From positions 124,001-188,000 of the forward strand of contig NW_020312525.1 in assembly GCF_002999335.1 (NCBI RefSeq): DNA of 64,000 bases, read 5' to 3'. This DNA comes from Cyclospora cayetanensis (taxonomy: Eukaryota > Apicomplexa > Conoidasida > Eucoccidiorida > Eimeriidae). The notes beneath the pieces are model-generated. The model did not search any database and was not told the origin of the DNA. It saw nothing but the letters and a program-made list of their open reading frames with translations. Both the position numbers and the translations under genes were made by a program. Shown piece by piece: positions 1 to 11,044 of the stretch. Within the stretch, counting starts at the first letter, position 1; every line of letters begins with the position of its first letter.

Positions 1-255
1 GCCCCCCTTGTCAAGTGTCGTATGCCACTGCAGGGGGGTGGGGTCGGTGATTGCAGCACGCACATCTTCCTCAACTTCCGTTTCTTCCATGCGTTATTCA
101 GTGTGCTTTTCATTTTCTCGCGTGTTTATCATCAAATATATGTAGCGGCGCAGTTTGCAGCTTTCTGGGGGCCTTCTAGTCGCACTTTCCAGAGGGGCCC
201 CCCCTCGCCGAGGCTGTCCGCCGCCCAGCACTCGTCGTCGCCAGCGCCGTGGCAA

Positions 256-3200
256 ATGGCCTCCTTCAACAACGACAAAAACGGCGTTGGAAAACTGCTG
301 CATGCATCCTCTGGACTCTCCTGTCTCATCAGTGCAGCAAGGCGCCCCAAGGTACGCTGCAATCCCACTTTTCGAGACTTGAACCCTGCGCACTAGCTAC
401 CGATGATCCCCGGTTCTCCTAGCGTTTGGCATTTGTGGCGTAGGCCCTAAGGGAGGAAATACTGGGCCTCTCCTCCGCAGAGGTGCTTCTACTGTGCTAC
501 AAAGTGGGAGGCTTCGTAAATACGCTCAGGCTCAGCGGCCGATGGGGTCACCAGAAGCGGCTCCTTTCCTCATCCCTAGCGGCACTAGAGGCTGCTGCCG
601 TTGTAGCTGCTGCAGTGCTGCAGAGGCCATGGGACGCCAACCTGAGGAATGCTCTGGTGCCCTTTTTGTGGGTCCTAGGTGGTAAGGCATTCCCTTGATG
701 CTGGAGCCGCTTTGAGCCGTGTCAGCCTCCTCTGGGTAGCAGGTTTTCCATTGAGACGTAGCTACATATCCGTGTGCGGGGCGATCCGCAGAAACCACTC
801 TGGAAGAGTGCTCTGCAGCGGGAAGCCTCTCAGGAGAGACTCCAACAGAGGCGGCTTGCCAAGAGGAAGCAGTAGTAGCGGTGGAGGGGCGTGCTAGTGA
901 GGATGATAAGGCACCTCTCGGAGAGGCCCGTGGCAAAGGCCGTAACGATTTTCTGCGACGGCAGCACAAACTGCGAATCTCCGTCTTTCAGTGCCTCCAG
1001 AAGGCTCTAGAGAATGCAGATATCAAGAAGGCCCTCGAGCCTCAACTAAGGCCACTCATGCTGGGACTCATGGCGGAGGCGGCTTCGCTCCTTCTTACCA
1101 ATGCGCTCTCTCCCTTGGTACATTTATTTATACATATGGCCTACAGTGGACAGTCTAAGTGCCTTCGACTTGCAACGGGTAGGGGCATCTCCGAGTTCAC
1201 GATAGGCAGCTGTTTTTTTGCGCTTTGAGCCCTTCGCTGCAGGGGCCCACAACGAGTGCCGCGGCATTGTTCTCCATCTGTCGAAGTGCCTTTAGACCAG
1301 GCCTCTTTCAAGACCTTCTGGATTTGCTAGAAGCCGACCTGTCTGAACTGCAGCAGCAAGGGCCTTTGCAGCAACAATTGCGACGCCTGCTGCTGCTGCT
1401 GCTGCTTGCTGCCGTCCCAAACTCGAGGCTGTTGCAGCACTCCGAAGGCCGCATAGCCATCGCACAATTATGGGGTCGCTGCAGAGCGCTTCAGGCAGTG
1501 TTCTACCGCGTAAATTCCAGCCCCATCACACATTCTAGGAGACCCTTTTACGCACATGTGTCCCTATCGACGATATCCATATGTGGGGAGATTCGCTTAG
1601 CCCTTGTTCCTCTGAGGCTTGAGGTCTGTGAAGGCTTCTACAGATCTGGCAGGCTGTGTCTGAGGAACTAGAACGCGTGCCGCTCGCAGTACTGGCAATG
1701 CTATAAGGCCCAGTGTGTGGGGTTTGAGTCTGCCTGCCGCAGCATTTGGTGTCTCTGATTGAGGACAGGAACGTCACGGCAGGGGAACTGCAGCAGATGG
1801 GAATGCTCTTTCTGCAGGCGCTCAAGGCAAGGCGGCACAGAAAGCAGATGAGCAGCGACAGCCATAACAGGCGCTTGACACTCGTGCAACCCACTGCCGT
1901 TACGACCAGAGCCTCAAGCTGCTGCTGCAGCAGCAGCAGCTGCAGCTGTTGCAGCTTTTCTTCTGCCGCATCGCCTACTTTTGCACATCAAGTCTTGATC
2001 TACTGCTGCGCAGCTTACTTTTGCTGCACAGCTTACTTCTGCACAGCGAGTCTTGATGTACCGCTGCTGCACCTGCTGCTAGTGCTACTGCTTTTGTTCA
2101 GGAGTCTCTGGAGGAAGGCGGCATCTCGCTGGCATCGCAACTGCAGCAGCTGTTGCGGGCTTCCCTCTTTTCCCCCCTACAGCTTGCGCAGCGCTGCCGC
2201 TGCTGCTTGCTTCCGCTGCTGTCTCAACAGACCTTTGTGTCAGCAGCAAGCCGCAGCAGCAGGGCTGCTGCAGCTGCACTGATGGGAAGATCTCTCGCAG
2301 GATCCGCCTCAGAAGCCGCCGATGCAACGGGCAGACGTTCGGCCCCCCTCAGTGTCTGGACGCTCGCAGCGCCTTTTCTGTGGAGAGCTCTTAAAGAAAG
2401 TTCTTGCCCTGCCTAAATTTTTTCCCTCGCGATTAAGCACCACCAGGAACCTCAAGGCTTTCCGCGGCTGTAGCCAGGGAGGCACCCGGCTAGGAAGGCG
2501 CGAGCCATCCCTTAGAGGGCGACCTCAGTCTGTCTTGCTTTGTGGATTGCTACAGTGTGCGAACTGGTCGATCCGCCTCAACGCCGTCTGTCTTTGGCAG
2601 CTTCTCTGCTCCCCCCTCCCCATCAGCATTCAGCTGGAAACCAAGTGAGAGGCCCAATATGCCACCAAGAGCCCCTCTAAGGGGGGGAAAGGCCCCCCTG
2701 AAGTCAGTTTCCAACCGCTGAAAGGCGAAAGCCAGCTTCTAGGAACCTTTTTTCTGTCTAAGGCGCTTGCAAGGGCTGCTATTTATATGCTGAGCGATGC
2801 GAAATACGCCTTCTCGAGGGTGTTAAATAGCCTGCCCCTGCTGCTGCTGTTGTCGTTGTTCTAGGGAGGTGCTGGAGCAGATTCTGGAGGACCCCTCTCC
2901 TACAGTCCGCCGGGCAGGCGTTTCGTTCCTGCTGCAGCTGCTGCGCAGATGTTGCGTCAGCAGCGCGAGGCAAGATGTTTTGTTGCAGCCGTTTGCCCTT
3001 ACGGGCATCCTAGAACTCCTCTTGCGGGCAGCAGCAGACAAAGGCTCTCCGGCTTTGCGGTGTCTCCTGGTCACTGAGGTGGTGGCCCTTCTGCAGCAAA
3101 ATCAGGCACAAGCGCATCCCTTTGCTCGCGCGCTTGTGAGCGACAACGCACACTGCTGCTGCTGCTGCTTTCGCTACTGCTGCTGTAGTAGTTATTGCAG

Positions 3201-6200
3201 CTGCTGCTGGTGCAATAACTACCTTCGTGTCCGTCGGAACCCGTGCCGAAAGTCCTCCTTCTCGCTGACGCCAATCGCAGCCTCAAGCCCCCACCTTGTC
3301 TTGTGCTACTGTTGAAGACTGCGGGTCTTATGCCTTACCGGCGTGCTGATGCGTGTGCTGCTGCAGCGGCAGCTCGTTCCGCGGCTCCTGCAGCTGACGC
3401 AGGACGGCAGCTCCTCTGTGCGTTTTGCCGCTGCTCTGCTCTTTCATGTAGCTCCCTCCGTAGTCCCTTCCTTGTTGCCTCCCCTTCAGCAGCAGCAGCA
3501 GAAACAGCTGTTGGCGCGCTGCGTGTGGGATGGCCTCACTGGCCTCCTAAGGAGAGGGCAGCAGCAGCGGCTGCTGCAGCTCTCCTACTATCTGCGGAAG
3601 AGACGATCCGCTTGCAACAAGCTGCCCGCTGCTCCTCCTACTGCTACTGCTACAGCAGGAAGGGGAGCAGTGGCGAGTCCTATGAAGCGAAAGAGGACGC
3701 CCCTGACAACTCCTGAAGCCTCCGAAAGCCTACAGCCGCAGCTACAAGACATGCTGCCCCCCGGCGCTCTGGCAGTAGCAGCAGAATCAGCGGGCTCCCT
3801 TGAAGCTTCTCAGAGGATGGCTGCGTACCTGTGGAATCAGATTCTGGCCCTCTCGCTGCAGCAGCAGGTGTGTGCTGCGTGCATGTGGTGTGTGTTTATG
3901 TGACCGCCATGCACAGAGAGTGGGCGAGAGTCAACAGCCAGCATCCGCGCAACTCGCCACCAGCTGGCAGCAAGCTACAAGGTTGCAGGGGGGCTAGCTG
4001 CTCACATCTTCCCATGCGGTTCCAGATGCGTCTGTTGTGGGATCGTTGCTCAGGTGCAAACCGTGCAGCAACTCGGCGCTTCCTACCCCGCCCTCCTTTA
4101 CGTCCTTGCTGGCTGCCTTGGAGCCTCCGTGGAGGCTTCGGTGGGGGTCTCTGCCTCCGTGCCAAGCAGGCATGTTGTTCACAATTACATAGACCGCTGC
4201 AAACTTGCAGCAGGGATCTTCAAAGGTGTGGAAAAAGAGGTGGGTGGACAGCTAACGGGGCCACTTTGAGGACTCCCAGGGGCCCCCACCTGGTCTAAAG
4301 ACTGACTCGTATATGCGTTGCAAGCTTCACGAAGCCTTCTTTTTTTAATGGCCTGCAGAGGCTCGATGGCTCGAAGGCTTTAGGGAAGTTCACCGCGTAT
4401 CGAAAGCCTTAGCCACTCTGCGGACAGATGCGCTTTTGTCGCTGCCCTGTGCGAGCATGTGGTGGTCCTACAGCTGTCTTTAGGAAGCCTGCCCGAAAGC
4501 TCCGAGAGAACTGGAACCGCTGAGCTTGACTCGCAGCCTGCAGAAAAGCCCCCTTCCATACTGGTTCTGAGTTGCCTGTACACCTGCGGAGCCCTTATCT
4601 CCACGAGAAGCGCTCAGGACGTCGAGCTAGTTGAGAAGGAGGAGCCACTCCGGCGCTTTATCAAAGGCGCCTTCCCAGTAAGGCCGTTGTTGGTGCTGCT
4701 GCAGAAATGTGGGGTTTGCAGGCACGCCGAGTCTGCCTGTTGAGGGCAGCCTCATCAGGGTCGGCTGCGATCCTAGCGTATGGCCTCACCAGTGTATCTT
4801 TCAAAGCCCCCTCTTGGCTGCTGGGAAAGGCTGGCTAAGGTGAGGAAGCGTGGAAGCGTGACATGCGCATTCCTCTTCGACGAATGTCGCCACTTGTGCT
4901 GTTGCTGCAGGCCTCCCTGTTGCTTCGCGGAGCAGGGGGCCCCCTGAGCTACTCTTTCTGGCAGTTGCTGCTGCAGCTTCCAGCTTCCCTCTTTGGTCTC
5001 TCGGGAGAGAATCCTTCTGAGAGCGAAGGGTCCGACACCACCAGCTCTCGGGATTGGATTGCTCCTGCTGCAGCCTTGGAAGAAGAGCGAGAGACTCCTT
5101 GCGCTGCTGAGGATGCCCCTTACGCTGCCGTGCTGCGGCGGCTCCTGTGCATCCTGGAAGAACACCTGGACGGCCGTCGCTCCTGCAGCCCGCATTCAGA
5201 GGCTGGCGTAGCTGCTGCGGCTGTAGCAGCAGACGCTGCATTTGCTGCTGCACGGGCAACCTCGGAGGCCGTCTTGTCACAGCAGAGCGCTCACAGTGGT
5301 GGCTCCATGAGGCGGTCCAAACGATTGCGAGACCTTTCCTGCGCCTCGAATGATGGGCTTCTAGAGGGATCCCAATCCCCCCCTAGAGAGCCCTCGGAGG
5401 ACGCGAAAAGCCCCTCAGCTGAGGCAGGATCTCCCTCGGAGCAGAGTGCCTTGTTTATTGAGGTGCTACTCCCCTTCTTGCTGCGGCATCAGCCCTTGAG
5501 AGAGAAGCTCTTGGGCGCCCTCTATAGACGACTGCTAGGCCTTATCAGGGGTCTTCGGATATCCTTATTAGGCCTCCAAGGCGGCGCCTCTTGCCCCAGG
5601 GCCCCCAAAGGGACTCAAGGGAGACATTGTACCCGGTACGGTAGTGCCGCAAGGGCCCCCAGAGGCTGCGCAACTGGGGGGAGCCGCAGAGAGAAGCTGT
5701 CTTTAGTGACTGGAGAAGAAACCGATGAGCGTAGACGTCCACAGTCCCCCCAGCGCAGCAGCAGTAGTAGCAGCAGCAGCAGTGACGACGACAGCAGAGG
5801 CAGCTCAGCTTCTCTTGGCGCTCGCAGCACCCGGCTTGACACCTTCTCAAGACGAAACAAGGGTACTGGCAAGGTCGACGGGGTGAGAAACGCTGCAGAT
5901 AGATCAGCAGCAGCAGTAGGAGAGCGATTCGAGGTCGTCCTTGCGGGGCCTCTAGGCACTCCCCCAGCAAACTCCGGAAGCCTCGCATCCATGGCAGCAG
6001 CATTGCAAGTGGCAAGCCTCCTGCGATCTATCGCAGGGGGCCGGGAGGCTATGGGCCTGGAGGGCCCCCCTTTTAGGGGCCCTCTTCCGCGAGCCGTCCG
6101 TGGGCCTTCTTTAGGGGGTCTCGACGGCGAAATCCATAAGCAGCCCAGCCACCAACGCCAACGGCAGCAGCAGCAGCACCCCCAGTTACAGCTTCCGGCG

Positions 6201-8145
6201 CAGGAGCTTCTGATGCTGACGATAGGAGAATACTTCAGGTCGCTTTCGGGGGTTCTCTCGCGTTGGCGTCCCTTCGTAAGACCCGCGGAGGCACTGCAGA
6301 AGTTGCTGGGGGCCCCCTCCCTAGGGAGGGCTGCTCTGGCGCAGCTGCTGCCGTTGCCTCTCTGGCTCATCCTAGGATCGCAGAGGGAAAAGCTTGTAGT
6401 CCAAGCGCGCCGGATGCAGTTCCAGTTATGTATGAGGGCTTTAGGGGCTCAGAGAGGTCTCTTAAGACAGTCCCTCTCGCTCTTCCTTGGCTTCGCGCAT
6501 TTGGCGGCCGGGTACTGCTGCGAAGACGTCTCAAAGCCGGTAAGCTGCGAGCTTTTGCCCCCTGCCTGCCGCAGTGGTGTGAGAGGCCCCTAACACGAGC
6601 GCTTCCTCTCCTAGAGGCCATACGCTATTCGGCAGCATCGTACCCTCTTGCTTGTACTACGCTCGCTTGTACAGGGCATCTTTTGCTCTTGGGAGCCCTT
6701 GAGGGCCCTTGTGAGGGTGCTAGGGGACACCCGCTTCCTCAAACATGGAGAAAAAGTTCCTTTGCCGAGAAGCGCAGGCCCTCCGACGACTGAGGATTCG
6801 GCAACCCCCCTGAGAACCTGGCTCACCAGCGCGCAATGCGTCCTCGAAATCTATGGGTACCGTGCAGGCTTAGCACCCAATGCTGCGGCGTCCAGTTAGC
6901 TCGCTAGCTAGCACTGGTCTGGGCCTTCACCGTGAGAAATTCAGTCTGTGCGTGTTTCAGGGTTGTCTTTGAGCACCTAGCCGTGCTCTTAAGTACTGAG
7001 GCACCCCCCGTGCTTGCCATCGCGCGAGCAGGGGCAGGCTGCGAATGTCTAGGTGCCTGGCAGACCCCCGATACGGCCTTGGATAGAGGCTCTCTCGTGT
7101 TAGACGTGGTGCTGTTGTTGCCTAAGCTCATTAAGGCCCTTTTCGGTTGGGTTTCCCTGATGAGAGGTAAGGATTTCTGCAGACGCAGTTGGCTTGAAAG
7201 CCACCTAACGCCTGTTTGCCCCTTGGGCCCCACTGCTAGCGTGAAGTCCCCTACCAGCGGCTCTAGGGCCTTCTTTTTTTGGCCTCCTTTGAATCTGCGA
7301 GGCATGGCACAGCGCCTAAAGGCCCTTTCTGGCTGACTGTCTGCAGAGGGGGCTTCGGCAAGCTTTAAGAGCACCACAGTGGCATGTGACGGGCCTCTAG
7401 GTTGCGGGTGCTCCCCTCTTCTGTCCACCGAGGCTGTCGAGCATCTCCATCGGTTAGCTTGGAGGAGTGTCGAGGGGGCTTTGCTGGGGGCCTTCCGTTT
7501 CACACAGAGCTGCTATCTGCCCGGCTCTACGCAGGTGGTCCAGCAGCAGCGGCAGCAAGACTCAAGTGAGGCACGGCAGCTGCAGTGCCTGTGCTGCTGC
7601 TGCCGCAGTGTCACTGCATCAGAGCAACGTCGTAAAAGCAGCAACAGGAAAAGCAGTGTGGCAACCCTAGAGGAGCGCGCAGGAGATCCTACTGACTGTC
7701 TTTTGCAACAGGGCTGTCTGAAAAGCCTTGGGGCAGCTCTCCTCCATTGGGAGCCTTGCATTAGCGAGCAGACGGTAAGGCGAAGCGTGTCCAACTGGAA
7801 TCCCTCCTGTGACACTTGGGGAACAAATATGTAAGGGAGGGGCTCGGTGAGGCCGCCGGTAAGGCTGTTAATGTCGTGAGAATCCGGCCCTCTTAATGCA
7901 TTGTGAAGCCTTGCAATTTGCTTCTTTTGCCACTCTTGCAGGTGTCCGAACTCCTGCTGCGCATACACTCGATCTGCCCTCAGCAGCAGGTTTTGTTGCA
8001 ATTTCTTGAAGCGTGCACAGCAGTAGCAACAGCAGAGAGATCCGCGGGCCGCAACTCTTCGCTTGCCCTGGCGATCCGTGTGCCTCATAGGCTGGAGGCT
8101 GTGCTTAGGGATATACTAGCTGTTGTAGCAACCAAGAGCCGTTAG
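256..8145 (+). CDS. NCAPG2: Condensin II complex subunit G2 (NCAPG2-like), multi-exon
   Basis: A long HEAT-type gene that I match to the condensin II subunit that helps compact mitotic chromosomes. Order and spacing of family segments fit: PFLWRALK (about 2377) spliced to NWSIRLNAVCLWQLL (about 2563) parallels the human PILWRGLK...VRSNAALLF stretch. LEDPSPTVRRAGVSFLLQL (2884-2940) parallels LEDPYPMVRSTGI. DGSSSVRFAAALLF (about 3400) follows, then an LLYVLAGCLGASVEASV segment near 4100. Exons I can support include 256-351, 483-672, about 900-1140, about 1225-1500, about 1746-2400, 2866-3137, 3343-3870, about 4050-4240, about 4384-4700, one very long exon about 4863-6540, 6962-7165, 7344-7773 and 7943-8145. 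The stop TAG is at 8143-8145. The long exon carries low-complexity Ser, Gln and Gly-Pro inserts, so the protein is larger than the roughly 1,140-residue human form. The start at 256 is inferred (32 codons ending at a CCCAAG|GTACGC donor). The family call is fairly sure; internal exon edges are not. Confidence -1.
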
Positions 8146-8989
8146 GTCGGGGCTTCAGCGCAGTGCACGGCCTCACTATCTGGGGCCAAGGGGTACATTT
8201 GATGACACAAAGGCGCATTGCTGCCGGTTTTTTATTTGGATTGCGGGCCATACTAAATGGAGTTTTGCGTGGTGGCTTTAGCTGGCACATCAGGATACAT
8301 GCCAAGGGTTAGCCAGGCACATCTCTATGCGACAAACTACGATTTGATAATGGGGTGCTCAGCTCTTCTCGCTGGGCAGCGTTGTACGGGTACTGGTGGG
8401 CTGAGCTGTCCAGTGCCTCCCTTCCCGGGCAAGTACAAGTGTGTGTTGCAAACATTCAGGATAATAGGTAAGGTCTGGCTATTTTTAAAAAAGTCGAAAC
8501 CAGTCTTACCGGGGAAAGCAAAAAGGTAGAAAAGGCTTCATGCCTGCAGTGGAATTCTAGGCACTCCTTTTAGGCCAGAATCCTCGTCTGTCCGTACAGG
8601 GACCTGTACCTGTGGGGGCGCGGGGGTTGGGGGGTGGTCGGCCCCTGCAAAATTCTCCTGATAACAAATCTTCTGCTCTCACCTCCTTAGGCTTCTGCTG
8701 CATATGCCTTAAATATTAGAATCTATGGTTCTGGGTTCATTGTTATCTGCTAGGATGCGTGGTCAAAAAGTACACCCCTCAATGCCTTGGCCTCTGTTTC
8801 CCTCCCTCCGAAAGCCGAGGTCCTGTCCTCTTGCCTTGGGCAGTTGTTCCTGTTTCTTCTGTTCATCCTAGCTGTAGAATACCTTGATTTCGCCTTTGTC
8901 AGGCCCCGAATTGCAGGTTTTAGCTCCAGTTCGTCCGCTTGCCCTCCCCACAACCCTTGACGAGAAGGGCTTCTCCGCCGGATCTAGAC
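8146..8989. other. Intergenic region between NCAPG2-like and Gln-rich genes
   Basis: No reading frame here looks coding. An in-frame TAG lies just upstream of the chosen ATG of the next gene, near 8922. A G-rich patch (cgggggttggggggtgg) lies near 8620. This is probably the 3' flank of the first gene plus promoter and 5' UTR of the second. Confidence -1.
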
Positions 8990-10493
8990 ATGGTTCCCAG
9001 CACACAGGGGCCCCCGCATGGAGGCCTCCCCCAAGAGGGTCCCTTCGTCGCCTCCGCAAGCTCTCATGAGCTCCCACTGCCGCTTCCGGTGCTAGGTGGG
9101 CGGCTGCTCAAGCGGGAGAGACGCTATAGTGAAGCCGGCGAAGGCCTCAAAGAAGAGGGTCCACCTGACGACAGAGGAGCACTCAGGGATCAGGAGACGC
9201 CATCCGGAGCTCTTAACGGCCCGCCAGCGGCAGACTGCGGGGGGAGTGGTGTTGCCTTGTGCAATTTGGCGGAGGCTTTGCTGGTGGGCCTGTCATCACC
9301 AAAAACAGGGACAGTGGAGGCCTCTGAAGACATTCAGAAGAATGAGCAGCCTTCGATCACCCCTGAGCTAGAAATAATTTGTCCTCCGAGCCGCACGGGT
9401 TCTCAGGAGGGCCCACCGCTCTCTTTTGTAGTCCCAGTGAGCGAGGGCCCCCACGAGCCATGGCCCCCAGCCGTCCTCTCTATGCCGCCAGCTGAAGTGC
9501 GCGCCTGGCGTGGGGATCTTCTCCCCAAGAGCGATGAAGAGACTATGAATCTGACGGCTCCCGGTCTTGCCCAAGCGCTCTGCCGTCTCGTTCTAGGTGA
9601 CGGCGACACCTTCGCTGAGAATCTGCAGCAGCAGCAGCAGCCAGTAGTTAGTGCGGGAGGAGGAGCATCCCGTTCGGCAGCGCTGTCGACAGCAACGGGC
9701 AGTCTTAGCGGCCGTCAGAATTCTTTCCTCTCCGTCACCTCCACGACAGCCTCAGGTGCTGCGGGCACGTCGAGGGGTCCCTCTGCAGACCCCTGGAGCA
9801 GCGATCTCGGGGAGGCGTGCCAAGAAGCTCCTCCCTTCTTCCCGCAAGTGCATCAGAGCGCCTTCACATATCGCCCCCTGCAAGAGCAACAGCAGCCGAG
9901 GTCACCTGGAGACACAGGTGCAGCAGCGCTGTATCGCCGTGGAATGGGCATGTTCAATGTGCCCCTGCAGCAACAGGGGTACCACCAAGCCACGTACACG
10001 GAGGGCCTCAAGAAACCTTCGATTGCAGAGAATTCAAAGGGCGAAGGGTCCCAACGGCAGCACCCTATCGCAACGGCAGCGACTACAGACATTCATTCTC
10101 TTCTTTGTGGACACCTTCATGCACAACAACCCCGGAGGCACCAGGGAGCCTCGCGACATCCGCCCCCTCCGCAGCCGGGACCTTCGTGGTCCTCGAGGGG
10201 CCCCCGTGGGCCCCCCCGTAATCGCAGCATCAACAACCAGCAGCCTCTGCAAAGCTCTTTTTCGCAAGCGGCGGATGCTTTGTCCTGCTCGTACCCGGCA
10301 GCTGGTAGTGCTGTGGGTGGTATAGGGGTAGGAGGCTCTCAAGGTGAAACTTCAGCTGCTGGGACTGTATTGAGCCAAGCTTATGGTTGTAGCGGGCCTA
10401 GCCTTCCTGCAGCAGTAAATGCCGGAGGGTCTCCGCAGGTGTCTTCAGGAGACGTAAATTCGCTCCTGTCGTACTGCATTGAAGTGCTTCTGA

Positions 10494-10527
<34 letters not shown>

Positions 10528-11044
10528 ACAGACGCTGCAGCAGCAGCAGAAGCAACAGACGCTGCAGCAGCAGCAACAACAACAGCCTCTTCGCTCTAGA
10601 GGCGTGCAGGTGCGGGAGCCCACCAGGGGCCCCAGTTGGCCGATTTGGGGGGCCCCGGCCGACGTGCAGCAGCGCAGAAGGCTCCACGGCTGGCGTTCCC
10701 AAACTCAGCAAGTGCAGCGGCAGCAGCAGCAGCAAGGTCGCCTTCCGGCAGCAGCAGCCATATGGCAGCCTAGCGCGAGGGATGCCGATCTGGAGACGCT
10801 TATTGCGGCGCTGCATTTTGAGGGGCCCTCCTACCGGGGGGATCTCGGCTCGGCTCACTGGGGCCCGCATTTTCCCCCCCGTAGCGGTACGGGGATTTCC
10901 CAAGGGTCCGCAGATGTTTCATCCGCAGCTGATTTAGCAGGGCTTTGGCTCTCAGCTGCTTTGCCGGATTTAGAGGCACGTGGAGCCAGTGCAGCCCAGC
11001 GAGGGCCCCCTGGCCTGCTTGAGGGCCCCCTTCCACGAAAATGA
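8990..11044 (+). CDS. Gln-rich low-complexity protein of unknown function
   Basis: A single open frame of about 684 codons. I start it at the ATG at 8990, because upstream in-frame sequence has no other ATG and meets a TAG near 8922. The protein is rich in Gln, Gly, Ser and Pro, with several poly-Gln runs. Two tandem copies of the nine-residue unit KQQTLQQQQ lie at 10523-10576, inside a CAG tract. I see no signal peptide, transmembrane segment or known domain. Short non-repetitive islands, for example LLSYCIEVLLK just before the main Gln run and DADLETLIAALHFEG near 10785, look amphipathic and may be binding motifs. No intron is needed, which is unusual beside its intron-rich neighbours. It could be a regulatory or scaffold protein; I assign no function. 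Confidence -1.
10495..10585 (+). repeat. CAG/CAA triplet tract with two 27-bp tandem units
   Basis: A run of CAG with interspersed CAA and AAG codons. The 27-bp unit coding KQQTLQQQQ occurs twice in tandem (10523-10549 and 10550-10576). The tract is read as Gln in the chosen frame, and the opposite strand would give Cys/Leu runs. Such homopolymeric amino-acid repeats are typical of Eimeria-group genomes. Confidence -1.

Noticed and set aside
5615..6370. 251-codon open frame on the reverse strand
   Set aside because: It lies antisense to the long NCAPG2-like exon and is made of complements of Ser, Gln and Gly/Pro tracts; no domain or splice support.
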